Shown here piece after piece: positions 1 to 6,655 of a stretch of DNA of 64,000 bases. Each line of letters opens with the position of its first letter. Position 1 is the stretch's first letter. The translations under genes were made by a program, and so were the position numbers. Source of the stretch: Conexibacter arvalis (GTDB lineage Bacteria; Actinomycetota; Thermoleophilia; Solirubrobacterales; Solirubrobacteraceae); the NCBI RefSeq assembly GCF_014199525.1, contig NZ_JACHNU010000008.1, positions 1 to 64,000 on the forward strand. The letters are read 5' to 3'. A model generated the notes under the pieces. The model was not told where the DNA came from. It did no database searches and worked only from the letters and a program-made list of their open reading frames with translations.

Positions 1-38
1 CAGCACCTCCCCGACGACGCCGACCACGGCATCGTCTT

Positions 39-108
39 AAAGCCCCCGGACAGCACAAACCCCGGCCACAGGCCGGGGTTTGTGCGACACCCTCACTTGC
101 GGGGCTTT
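39..108 (-). terminator. Nested hairpin, probable terminator of the tRNA-Val transcript
   Basis: The inner stem is a perfect 14-bp inverted repeat (54-67 pairs with 71-84, arm CACAAACCCCGGCC) with a 3-nt loop. An outer 8-bp pair, AAAGCCCC at 39-46 with GGGGCTTT at 101-108, encloses it. It lies directly 3' of the minus-strand tRNA-Val and could also end a plus-strand gene leaving the window. No long U-tract follows the inner stem. Confidence 0.6.
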
Positions 109-116
109 CGAGGAGT

Positions 117-188
117 GGGCGATACTGGGCTCGAACCAGTGACCTCCGCCTTGTCGAGGCGGCGCTCTCCCAGCTGAGCTAATCGCCC
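117..188 (-). tRNA. tRNA-Val (anticodon GAC)
   Basis: The reverse strand folds as a 72-nt cloverleaf. It has a perfect 7-bp acceptor stem (GGGCGAT/ATCGCCC), a D-arm with GCTC/GAGC, a 5-bp anticodon stem CCGCC/GGCGG, and a T-arm ACTGG-TTCGAGC-CCAGT. The anticodon loop reads TCGACAA, so positions 34-36 (153-155 here) are GAC, which reads GTC, a dominant valine codon in this DNA. No CCA is encoded. Position 33 is C instead of the nearly universal U, which is odd for an otherwise perfect tRNA. Confidence 0.92.
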
Positions 189-313
189 TGGGAGATCGGA
201 AGCATACCGTGGCGCTTCCGTTCGTGCTGCCCGGCTGTGCTCTTGCGAGGCCCGGACGAGCGGAGCGGCATCCTAACCGAATCGCCGCCCGCGGCGCGCT
301 GCGGCGCCGGCGA

Positions 314-384
314 AGGCGACGACCGGAATCGAACCGGTGTACACGGCTTTGCAGGCCGCTGCGTAGCCACTCCGCCACGTCGCC
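314..384 (-). tRNA. tRNA-Cys (anticodon GCA)
   Basis: The 71-nt cloverleaf on the reverse strand has acceptor GGCGACG/CGTCGCC, discriminator T, T-arm ACCGG-TTCGATT-CCGGT and anticodon loop CTGCAAA. Positions 34-36 are therefore GCA (Cys). It lies 125 bp upstream of tRNA-Val in the same orientation, so the two may be co-transcribed. CCA is not encoded. Confidence 0.93.
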
Positions 385-489
385 AGGGAGGCGTAAGGGT
401 AGATGATCGGGGCCTCTCGCGGTCGGCTTGCCGTCAGCGCGGCGATGCGCCGGCCGCGCTGGTCGGGCCGGACGGGGCGGCGCGGCCGC

Positions 490-1176
490 TCACAGGCCGC
501 CCGCGGCGGCGACGAGCAGCTCGCGGGTGCGCTCGAGGTGGGTGCGCATCGCGGCGGCGACGGCGGCCGGGTCGCCGGCGCGGAGCGCCTCGACGATCGC
601 GACGTGCTCGTCGTAGATCGCGCGCAGGTCGCGGCCGCGGCCGACGGTGCTGGCGCCGCGGAGGCGGACGTGGTCGCGCAGGTCCGCGACGATCGCGGCG
701 AGGCGCGCGTTGCCGGCGGCGCGCAGGAGCAGCTGGTGGAAGTCGCGGTCGCGGGCCATGAAGGCGTGCTCGTCGGGCGGGTCGAGCTGGGCCTCCATCG
801 CCGCGAGCATCGCCTCGACCTCGCGCACCAGCGCGTCGTCGGCCCGCCGCGCCGCCTCCTTGGCGGCGGGGACCTCGAGCAGCAGCCGCAGCGCGAAGAC
901 CTCGTCGAGGTCGCGGGCGCTCGTCTCCAGCACGCGCGCGCCGCGGTTGCGCTCGAAGCGGACCATCCCCTGCCGCTCCAGCAGCAGCAGCGCCTCGCGC
1001 ACGGGCGTGCGCGAGACGCCGAGCCGGTCGGCGAGCCGGGCGACCGAGTACAGCTCCCCCGCTCTCAGGCGGCCGTCGACGATCGCCGAGCGCAGGGCGT
1101 CGGTGGCGCGGTCGGTCAGCGTCTCGCGCCGCTCCCGACCGTCCTCCCGGAGCGGATCGAGCGGCGGCCCGCTCAC
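490..1176 (-). CDS. GntR family regulator, FCD (FadR-like) subfamily
   Basis: This 228-aa protein has an N-terminal winged helix (about residues 20-85) with the GntR pattern LADRLGVSRTPVREALLLLE. A C-terminal all-helical FCD ligand-binding domain follows, with the metal-site type pattern D-x3-H in RDRDFHQLLL and a late H in HLERTRELL. FCD regulators usually bind small organic acids. The start overlaps the stop of the upstream transhydrogenase gene by 4 bp (ATGA), so it is translated from the same minus-strand transcript. The likely target is the palindrome at 2511-2527 between that gene and the divergent flavoprotein gene, implying autoregulated control of both transcripts by the pathway substrate. 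Confidence 0.9.
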   Translation of the reverse strand: MSGPPLDPLREDGRERRETLTDRATDALRSAIVDGRLRAGELYSVARLADRLGVSRTPVREALLLLERQGMVRFERNRGARVLETSARDLDEVFALRLLLEVPAAKEAARRADDALVREVEAMLAAMEAQLDPPDEHAFMARDRDFHQLLLRAAGNARLAAIVADLRDHVRLRGASTVGRGRDLRAIYDEHVAIVEALRAGDPAAVAAAMRTHLERTRELLVAAAGGL

Positions 1177-2447
1177 CAGTTCTCCAGGGAGGCGGTGAAG
1201 ATGTCGCGCAGGTCCTCGGCGCTCGGCTCGCGCGGCGCGATCACGAGCAGCCGCTGCTGCTTGAGCGCACCGTCGACGAGCGCCGGGACGTCGTCGGCGT
1301 CGTAGCCCAGCTCCGCGATCCCGCGCGCGGCGCCGACGTCGCGCATCAGCTCCCGCAGCGCGTTCGGCAGCGCCTCGGCGCCGGCCTGCTCGTCGCGCGA
1401 GCCGGTCAGCAGCCCGGTCACGTGGTGGTGGCGGTCGGGCATCGCCTCGTAGGTGAAGCGGAAGGCCGCGGGCGCCGTGACGATCACCGAGTGGCCGTGC
1501 GGGACGAACGGGTGGTCGGAGGGGTAGCCGGGCGGCTGGTAGAGGTGCTTGAGGCCGGCGATCGGATACGCGCAGGCATGCGGGATGTGGACGCCGGCCG
1601 AGCCGAAGCCGACGCCCGCGAGGCTGGCGGCGAGCATCATCGCGCCGCGCGCCTCCATGTCGTCCGGGTTCTCGACCGCGCGGCGCAGGTAGCGGCCGCC
1701 GTACTCGAGCGCCTTCGCCGACCAGACGTCGGCGACCGGGTTGGAGCCCTGGTAGGGCGGGCGGTCGTCGGGCGTGGCCGGGCGCGGGCGGGCGTCGAAC
1801 GGCTTGGAGAGGAACGACTCGGCGGCGTGGCAGACGACGTCGAGGCCGGCGGAGGCGGTCACCTCGGGCGGCAGCGTGCGCGTCAGCTCGGGGTCGACGA
1901 TCGCCTGCGCGGGGCGCAGGTAGCGGTGCGAGATGCCGCTCTTCACCCTCAGCTCCGGGATGTCGAGCACCGCTACGGTTGTCGCCTCCGAGCCGGTGCC
2001 CGACGTGGTGGGGATCGCGAGGTGGGGCATCAGCGGCGACGGCGGCTTGCGTCCGCCGCCGACCGGGGCGTTGACGTAGTCCATCACCGGCGCCGGGTGG
2101 CTGGCGACGAGGTTGGCGACCTTCGCGGTGTCGATCGCCGAGCCGCCGCCGATCGAGACGAAGCCGTCGACGCCGTGTGCGACGGCGACGTCGGCGGCCT
2201 GCTGGAAGGAGTCGAGCGTCGGCTCGACGCGGCTGTCTTCGAAGCGGACGACCTCGATCCCCTCCGCGGCGGCGAGCGCGGCGACGCGGTCGGGAAGGCC
2301 GAGCGCGGCGACTCCTGGGTCGGTGACGAGCAGGACGCGGCGGACGCCGAGCCGCTTCAGCTCCCAGCCGGCGTCCTCGACGGCGCCGGGACCGAACTTC
2401 ACCGGCGTCGCCTCCAACGTGAACACGGTCTCGCGGCCTGCGGCCAT
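1173..2447 (-). CDS. Iron-dependent hydroxyacid-oxoacid transhydrogenase (ADHFE1-like)
   Basis: This 424-aa group III (iron) alcohol dehydrogenase has a Rossmann-like N-terminal half with SIGGGSAIDTAKV near residue 98. The helical metal-binding half carries GLDVVCHAAESF (D203, H207), GVHIPHACAYPI (H287, H290) and VPHGHSV. The PYQGSNPVADVWSAKAL stretch and the insert after SFLSKPFDAR match the hydroxyacid-oxoacid transhydrogenase subfamily better than plain ADHs. That enzyme moves hydride from 4-hydroxybutyrate to 2-oxoglutarate, giving succinic semialdehyde and D-2-hydroxyglutarate. An in-frame start 69 nt upstream exists, but the ATG at 2447 has AGGAGG 9 nt before it and fits the family N-terminus. 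It is co-transcribed with the GntR gene. Confidence 0.85.
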   Translation of the reverse strand: MAAGRETVFTLEATPVKFGPGAVEDAGWELKRLGVRRVLLVTDPGVAALGLPDRVAALAAAEGIEVVRFEDSRVEPTLDSFQQAADVAVAHGVDGFVSIGGGSAIDTAKVANLVASHPAPVMDYVNAPVGGGRKPPSPLMPHLAIPTTSGTGSEATTVAVLDIPELRVKSGISHRYLRPAQAIVDPELTRTLPPEVTASAGLDVVCHAAESFLSKPFDARPRPATPDDRPPYQGSNPVADVWSAKALEYGGRYLRRAVENPDDMEARGAMMLAASLAGVGFGSAGVHIPHACAYPIAGLKHLYQPPGYPSDHPFVPHGHSVIVTAPAAFRFTYEAMPDRHHHVTGLLTGSRDEQAGAEALPNALRELMRDVGAARGIAELGYDADDVPALVDGALKQQRLLVIAPREPSAEDLRDIFTASLENW

Positions 2448-2510
2448 CGGGTGCAGCCTCCTCGATTCGTTCCGTGCGGCGGCGCCGGGGCGGTCGATCC
2501 CGCCGGTGAG

Positions 2511-2527
2511 TAGCATGCTACATGCTA
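2511..2527. promoter_or_regulatory. Candidate GntR operator between divergent genes
   Basis: TAGCATGCTACATGCTA is a perfect 7-bp inverted repeat (TAGCATG / CATGCTA) with a 3-bp spacer. It sits in the roughly 70-bp gap between the transhydrogenase start (2447, minus) and the flavoprotein start (2515 or 2527, plus). The size and symmetry suit a GntR/FCD dimer. It overlaps the start codon region of the plus-strand gene. Confidence 0.55.
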
Positions 2528-3900
2528 TGGGCCTCGCAGATGTGCTGCGCGACGTCGTCGGACCCGCTCACGTCCTCGACGACCCCGACACAACCGCCCC
2601 CTTCGAGCGCGACTGGACCGGCCGCTTCGGCGGGCGGGCGGCGCTCGTCGTGCGTCCGGCCGACACCGCGCAGGTCGCCGCGGTCGTCGCGGCGTGCGCG
2701 CGGGCCGGCGCGGCGATCGTCCCGCAGGGCGGCAACACCGGCCTGGTCGGCGGCGGCGTCCCGCGCGGCGGCGAGGTGGTCGTGTCGCTCGTGCGGCTGA
2801 ACGCGATCGGCGCGGTCGATCCGGCGCTCGGCGTCGTCGAGGTCGGAGCGGGCGCGACGCTCGCGGCGCTGCAGCAGACGGCCCGCGCCGCCGGCTTCGA
2901 CGCCGGGCTGGACTTCGGCGCGCGCGACTCGTGCACGATCGGCGGCGCGGTCGCCTGCGACGCCGGCGGGGCGCGGGCGCTGAGCCACGGGACCGCGCGA
3001 ACCCGGGTCGCCGGCCTGGAGGCGGTGCTGGCCGACGGGACGGTCGTGACACGGATGGCGGGCCTGGCGAAGGACAACGCCGGCTACGACCTGCCGGCGC
3101 TGCTGGTCGGGTCGGAGGGGACGCTCGGGATCGTGACGCGCGTGCTGTGGCGGCTGGAGCCGCGGTTCGACGCGCGCGTCGCGGCGCTCGTGCCGGTCGC
3201 GTCCGCGGACGCGGCCGCGGCGCTGCTGACGGCGCTGCGGGCGGAGGCCCCGACGCTCGAGAGCTGCGACTTCTTCCTCGACGACGGGCTGGAGCTGGTG
3301 CTGCGCTACCAGCGCAGAGCATCGCCGATCGAGCCGCGCGCCCCGTTCTACGTGCTCGCCGAGTGCGCCGGCCGCAGCGACCCGACCGACGAGCTGGCCG
3401 CGGCGCTGGAGCGGGCGGGGATCGAGGAGGCGCTGATCGCCGACGACACGCCCGGGCGCGACGGGCTGTGGGCGCTGCGCGAGCTGCACCCCGACGCGAT
3501 CAACGCCGTCGCGGTGCCGCACAAGCTCGACGTCGGGGTGCCGCTGGCGGCGCTGGGCCGCTTCCTCGACGCGGTGCCGCGGGTGCTGGCCGAGGCGGCG
3601 CCGGACGTGCCCGACGCGCGCGCGATCCTCTTCGGCCACCTCGGCGACGGCAACGTCCATGTCAACCTGCTCGGCCCATCGCCCGACGACGAGCGCGCGG
3701 ACGACGCCGTGCTGGAGCTGGTGCTCGCCTCCGGCGGCACGATCAGCGCCGAGCACGGCGTCGGCGTGGCGAAGGCCCGGTGGCTGGAGCGCGCCCGCGG
3801 CGCCGGCGAGGTCGCGGCGCTGCGCGCGCTCAAGCGGGCGCTCGATCCCGACGGCATCCTGAACCCGGGCGCGGTCCTTCCCTCCCCCGGCCTTCGCTGA
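2527..3900 (+). CDS. FAD-linked oxidase, GlcD / D-2-hydroxyglutarate dehydrogenase type
   Basis: This 457-aa flavoprotein has an N-terminal PCMH-type FAD-binding domain. Visible marks are VRPADTAQVAAVV, PQGGNTGLVGGG, the SCTIGGAVACDAGGAR loop and GSEGTLGIVTRVLW. A C-terminal FAD-oxidase domain follows with FGHLGDGNVHVN, where the histidines are typical metal/active-site residues, and SAEHGVGVAK before the DPDGILNPGAVL end. The family oxidises D-2-hydroxyacids (glycolate, D-lactate, D-2-hydroxyglutarate). Its place opposite a transhydrogenase that makes D-2-hydroxyglutarate suggests it returns that product to 2-oxoglutarate; substrate is inferred. An alternative ATG lies at 2515 inside the palindrome; neither start has a good ribosome site, so the mRNA may be leaderless. 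Confidence 0.85.
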   Translation: MGLADVLRDVVGPAHVLDDPDTTAPFERDWTGRFGGRAALVVRPADTAQVAAVVAACARAGAAIVPQGGNTGLVGGGVPRGGEVVVSLVRLNAIGAVDPALGVVEVGAGATLAALQQTARAAGFDAGLDFGARDSCTIGGAVACDAGGARALSHGTARTRVAGLEAVLADGTVVTRMAGLAKDNAGYDLPALLVGSEGTLGIVTRVLWRLEPRFDARVAALVPVASADAAAALLTALRAEAPTLESCDFFLDDGLELVLRYQRRASPIEPRAPFYVLAECAGRSDPTDELAAALERAGIEEALIADDTPGRDGLWALRELHPDAINAVAVPHKLDVGVPLAALGRFLDAVPRVLAEAAPDVPDARAILFGHLGDGNVHVNLLGPSPDDERADDAVLELVLASGGTISAEHGVGVAKARWLERARGAGEVAALRALKRALDPDGILNPGAVLPSPGLR

Positions 3901-3901
3901 G

Positions 3902-3955
3902 AGCGCCGCGCGATCGGGCCGGTCGGGCGGAACCGCGCCGCGCCGGCCCGGCGCT
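3902..3955. terminator. Nested hairpin between convergent genes, likely bidirectional terminator
   Basis: AGCGCC at 3902-3907 pairs with GGCGCT at 3950-3955, and GGGCCGG at 3916-3922 pairs with CCGGCCC at 3943-3949. The structure fills the gap between the convergent flavoprotein and peroxiredoxin genes exactly. There is no U-tract, as is common in very GC-rich genomes. Confidence 0.5.
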
Positions 3956-4422
3956 TCAGCCCGCGGCCGCCGGCAGCCCGGCGATCACCCGCTGCAGCTC
4001 GTCGACGGTGACGTAGGTGAGACCGACTGCGTGGACCTTCTTCCACACGACGGTCCCCGCCTCGTCGACGAGGAAGGTCGCGCGCTTGGTCCCCGTCAGG
4101 CGCGAGCCGACGCCGTAGAGGCGCGCGACGGCGTGGTCGGGGTCCGCGAGCAGCGGCACGGTCAGCCCGTGGCGGTCCCGGAACGCCTCCTTCTGGCGAC
4201 GTCCTTCCCGCTCACGCCGATCACCGTGACGCCGAGCGCGGACAGGTCGTCGGCCCGATCGCGGTAGGAGCACAGCTGTTTGGTGCAGACCATCGTCTCG
4301 TCGCCCGGATAGAACGCGAGCACGACCCGCTGCCCACGCAGCGAGGAGAGCGTGCACGGCCCGTTCGTCCCGTCGAGCGTAAAGTCCGGCGCCGGATCGC
4401 CGACCTGCGGTGTGGATGCCAT
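3956..4422 (-). pseudogene. Peroxiredoxin (BCP/AhpC-TSA type) interrupted by a -1 frameshift
   Basis: The first frame (from ATG at 4422) reads as a thioredoxin-fold peroxiredoxin: VGDPAPDFTL, then VVLAFYPGDETMVCTKQLCSYRD with peroxidatic and resolving cysteines spaced C-x4-C, then VTVIGVSGKDV. It then runs out of frame near 4200. The remaining part of the family (QKEAFRDRHGLTVPLLADPD, TFLVDEAGTVV) continues in another frame to the stop at 3956. One missing C at GACGTC|GCCAG (expected GTC-CGC-CAG) restores a single ORF of about 155 codons. Either the gene was recently inactivated, the base is a sequencing error, or a frameshift is tolerated. The intact enzyme would reduce peroxides using thiols. 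Confidence 0.8.
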
Positions 4423-4477
4423 CCGACAACCCTACGCACCGCCCCCGACCACGCCGCATCGCGCGACGAGTTCTGGC

Positions 4478-4483
4478 TATACT
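4478..4483 (+). promoter_or_regulatory. Candidate -10 element of tRNA-Gly
   Basis: TATACT lies 12 bp before the mature tRNA 5' end, in an otherwise GC-rich stretch, as expected for a stable-RNA promoter. I could not identify a convincing -35 box. Confidence 0.4.
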
Positions 4484-4494
4484 CGCCGGGCGTT

Positions 4495-4568
4495 GCGGAT
4501 GTAGCTCAGTTGGCTAGAGCGTCTGCTTGCCATGCAGAAGGTCGAGGGTTCGAGTCCCTTCATCCGCT
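4495..4568 (+). tRNA. tRNA-Gly (anticodon GCC)
   Basis: The 74-nt cloverleaf has acceptor GCGGATG/CATCCGC with discriminator T, anticodon stem TCTGC/GCAGA with loop TTGCCAT (GCC, Gly), and T-arm GAGGG-TTCGAGT-CCCTT. No CCA is encoded. An accessory island begins just downstream, so the 3' end is a plausible integration site. I found no second copy of the tRNA 3' end at the far side of the island. Confidence 0.95.
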
Positions 4569-4573
4569 TCACC

Positions 4574-4602
4574 CGAAAGCCCCGCTCCGGCGGGGCCTTT
4601 CG
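4574..4602 (+). terminator. Terminator-like hairpin after tRNA-Gly
   Basis: CGAAAG-CCCCG at 4574-4584 pairs with CGGGG at 4591-4595 and CTTTCG at 4597-4602, leaving a single bulged C. It begins 5 nt after the tRNA 3' end, the usual place for a tRNA transcript terminator. Confidence 0.6.
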
Positions 4603-4642
4603 GCGTTCTGGGGGTGCCGCACGCACTAGTGATGGGCGGAGT

Positions 4643-4664
4643 GGGTACCGGGTGCGGGTACCGG
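4643..4664. repeat. Direct repeat of GGGTACCGG at the island edge
   Basis: GGGTACCGG occurs at 4643-4651 and 4656-4664, 13 bp apart, each with a GGTACC palindrome. It lies in the 190-bp non-coding stretch between tRNA-Gly and the first island gene. The spacing would put two sites on nearly the same helix face, suggesting a protein-binding site, perhaps for an excisionase or repressor. No function is proven, and I see nothing else in this gap except a TTGACT hexamer at 4751-4756 that could be a -35 box. Confidence 0.35.
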
Positions 4665-4795
4665 ACGGTGGATTGACGGACCGTGCCTGCCCCGACTTAT
4701 GCGTTCGTATCGGCCACGCGGTGACCGGTGCGCATGCGCTCCACCATTCTTTGACTGACTCCGCTTGCGTCTGGTTCATGTGGGACGCTTCGGCT

Positions 4796-5659
4796 ATGGC
4801 CTATCGGCCGCTGTCAGCGCGCGGGCAGTCGAGCACGTCGTTCGACACCCTTCACGAGGGGATTCCTGCCTGGTTGCTGGAGCCAGTGCGCGCGTGGCTG
4901 CGTCCGTTCATCCGATCTCGCGCGACCACCGGCGGCCTCATCTACCACGCCGATTGGATGCGCAATCTCCAGGCACGGATGCACCTTGAGCCACCGTTGC
5001 CATGGCACTTCGCCATCTCGGATGTCGCGCACGCCTTGGAGGAACGCGTTGCGAGGAACAACGGCGAAGTCGGTCTCGACATCATCGATTACGTTCTCCA
5101 CCATCTTCCCGAGGCTCGCCGCTACGGGAGCGATGAAGCTGCGGAGGAGATAGCAGCGATCCTGCTCAGCGGCGGGTCGGCATGGGAAGTAACTCCGGTG
5201 GGGAATGACGGCAGCTACAGCCTCACACGACGAGCTGTCGGTCCCGTCCGCGAGGCCATCGACGAGATCATGCCGGTCGCGGAGCGAGCCGGACGCCATC
5301 TCACTGACGCTTGGAGATACCTCGCGAGTCGCGATCCGATTCCGGATCAGGCGTACTTTCAAGCGCTCATGGCGGTCGAAGCGGCAGCGAAACCGATTGT
5401 CTCCCCGAGAGATGGGGACGCAACCCTTGGGAAGATGCTTCGCGCGGTTCGGGACGCGCCCCAGAAGTTCAGATTTGTCCTGGGCGATGTGTCGACGGTT
5501 GTTCCGATGATGGAGGCCATGTGGACAACACATGTACGCCACGGCACGGACGATCGCGAAGCTCCGATGGGCATGTCGCAGGACGAGGCCGACGCCGGTG
5601 TGCACACGGCTCTCACGCTCGTTCGGTGGTTCGTCGGCGGCGCGATCACGCGGGATTGA
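4796..5659 (+). CDS. Hypothetical protein with HEPN/Abi_C-like C-terminus
   Basis: This protein of about 287 aa uses an ATG 45 bp after a TTGACT hexamer; an earlier ATG at 4778 is possible. I do not recognise the N-terminal part. The C-terminal 100 residues read as an abortive-infection C-terminal (HEPN-like) domain: AYFQALMAVEAAAKP, then TLGKMLRAV, then TTHVRHGTDDRE followed by the helix AGVHTALTLVRWFVGG. The RHG element resembles the R-x4-6-H type nuclease motif region of HEPN proteins, though the exact spacing is not classical. Its base composition is clearly lower in GC than its neighbours, consistent with horizontal transfer. A defence role is inferred from the domain and island context. 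Confidence 0.55.
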   Translation: MAYRPLSARGQSSTSFDTLHEGIPAWLLEPVRAWLRPFIRSRATTGGLIYHADWMRNLQARMHLEPPLPWHFAISDVAHALEERVARNNGEVGLDIIDYVLHHLPEARRYGSDEAAEEIAAILLSGGSAWEVTPVGNDGSYSLTRRAVGPVREAIDEIMPVAERAGRHLTDAWRYLASRDPIPDQAYFQALMAVEAAAKPIVSPRDGDATLGKMLRAVRDAPQKFRFVLGDVSTVVPMMEAMWTTHVRHGTDDREAPMGMSQDEADAGVHTALTLVRWFVGGAITRD

Positions 5660-5759
5660 GGTTCACCGACCGCAGGCTGGCCCCTGGACGATCGCAGCGG
5701 TGTCCGCCCTTGTTGCCTCGCTCGCTTCACGAAGCCGACTCTGCAAACGGCGTCGCGCC

Positions 5760-6083
5760 CTACACGTCGAAGCTGCCGCGCAAACGCTTGAGATTTCGCC
5801 AAGCGGTGTCAAACCCAGACAGGCTCTCGCTGAACAGCGCCCGCGCACGGGCGAGGTCGTAGGCGGGGAACTCGCCGGGGTCGGGGTCGAGCGCTTCTCC
5901 AAGGATCAGGATGGTCTGATCGGTCGGGCGGCGGTCGGGGTTGCGCTCCAGCGCCTCGATGCCTGACGGCGAGATGCCGGGGTCGCCGACGCTGCCGGTG
6001 CGGTGGGAGAGGACGCTGCGGCTGATGTCGCGCGCCTCGCGGACGCGGCGGAGCTGTGTCGCGAACGGTTCGTCTCTGGGCAC
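5760..6083 (-). CDS. XRE-family HTH regulator, short
   Basis: This 107-aa protein starts with GTG at 6083. The segment FATQLRRVREARDISRSVLSHRTG followed by GISPSGIEALERNPDRRPTDQTILILGEAL reads as an XRE helix-turn-helix with a slightly extended turn. A short C-terminal tail ending in WRNLKRLRGSFDV follows. The gene is divergent from the small ORF at 6243. The intervening 160 bp contain an 8-bp inverted repeat at 6103-6136 and a small CCGGG/CCCGG hairpin at 6086-6101 just before the start, consistent with autoregulation. The start is uncertain because the frame stays open further upstream. Confidence 0.6.
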   Translation of the reverse strand: MPRDEPFATQLRRVREARDISRSVLSHRTGSVGDPGISPSGIEALERNPDRRPTDQTILILGEALDPDPGEFPAYDLARARALFSESLSGFDTAWRNLKRLRGSFDV

Positions 6084-6102
6084 GCCCGGGATAAAACCCG
6101 GT

Positions 6103-6136
6103 ATGCCTACTCTTGACTACATACTGCGGTAGGCAT
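6103..6136. promoter_or_regulatory. Inverted repeat in the divergent XRE promoter region
   Basis: ATGCCTAC at 6103-6110 and GTAGGCAT at 6129-6136 are perfect inverted arms with an 18-bp spacer, so centres are 26 bp apart. A TTGACT hexamer (6113-6118) lies between them. It is a good operator candidate for one of the two XRE proteins encoded on either side. Confidence 0.45.
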
Positions 6137-6189
6137 CCCGTGGTTGCTCGGTGGGTTCGTTGCGGCGGCATCGCCGTCGTTAAGTAGGT

Positions 6190-6218
6190 GCCCCCGCGAC
6201 GCTGGAACGTCCGGGGGC
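6190..6218 (+). promoter_or_regulatory. Leader hairpin upstream of the small ORF
   Basis: GCCCCCG (6190-6196) pairs with CGGGGGC (6212-6218) and GACG (6198-6201) pairs with CGTC (6208-6211). It ends 10 nt before the AAGGAG ribosome site of the small ORF. It could be a terminator from upstream or a leader structure of the coupled genes. Confidence 0.4.
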
Positions 6219-6242
6219 GTGGCACCGAAGGAGTGATCTTCG

Positions 6243-6368
6243 ATGCGAATACACCGTATCGAGTGCATCGTCGTGTGCGCTGAGTTGATCGGCGCCGCCG
6301 CCCGACCGTGGCAGCGCGGAGCGCAACAGCTTTCGCGACGCTGCAGAGCGACGCAGGCGACCTCATGA
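6243..6368 (+). CDS. Small 41-aa ORF coupled to an XRE regulator
   Basis: ATG at 6243 follows AAGGAG (6228-6233) with 9-nt spacing, the best ribosome site in this part of the island. The ORF encodes 41 residues beginning MRIHRIECIVVCAELIGAAA. It ends at TGA 6366-6368, overlapping the downstream XRE start codons (TCATGATG). The peptide has a short hydrophobic segment, a basic C-terminal half and three cysteines; I recognise no family. Overlap suggests it is either a functional small protein or a coupling leader for the regulator. Confidence 0.5.
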   Translation: MRIHRIECIVVCAELIGAAARPWQRGAQQLSRRCRATQATS

Positions 6369-6646
6369 TGAGCCGTTCTCCTCAATCGCCGCAGTCGGCG
6401 GATCACGTCGCGCTCGGCGTCGCCGTCCGGGTGCAGCGAACCCGCGTGGGCTTCACACAGGAAGGTCTCGGCTTCGCGGCCGAGATGCACCGCAACTATG
6501 TCGGTGCGATCGAGCGTGGTGAGATCAACCCGTCGTTCGCGCTGCTGATGCGGCTCAGTCACGGCCTCGAGCTGCCGGTCTCGGAGCTGATGATGCGGTA
6601 CGAGGCCGAGGCAGCGCGGCGCGGGCAGACAAGCCGAGGCGCTTAG
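6365..6646 (+). CDS. XRE-family HTH regulator
   Basis: This 93-aa protein starts at ATG 6365 or 6368, in TGATG overlap with the small ORF. A complete XRE HTH is visible: GVAVRVQRTRVGFTQEGLGF, AAEMHRNYVGAIERGEINPS, FALLMRLSHGLELPVSELMM. A short acidic/basic tail follows. This is the arrangement of a cytoplasmic repressor acting as a monomeric HTH domain. With the divergent XRE at 5760-6083 it resembles the paired-regulator switch of an integrative element. Its target could be the inverted repeat at 6103-6136. Confidence 0.85.
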   Translation: MMSRSPQSPQSADHVALGVAVRVQRTRVGFTQEGLGFAAEMHRNYVGAIERGEINPSFALLMRLSHGLELPVSELMMRYEAEAARRGQTSRGA

Positions 6647-6655
6647 CGAACCGTC

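Noticed and set aside
2-40. A possible partial plus-strand CDS ending TAA at 38-40 before the terminator.
   Set aside because: Only 12 codons are visible, with no motif; an end could equally be a tRNA transcript boundary, so I cannot support a gene.
4495-4568. tRNA-Gly considered as a proven attachment site.
   Set aside because: I could not find its 3' end repeated at the other end of the island.
5311-5862. Several overlapping frames inside the HEPN-like gene.
   Set aside because: The 4796-5659 frame is the only one with domain-like sequence and an acceptable start.
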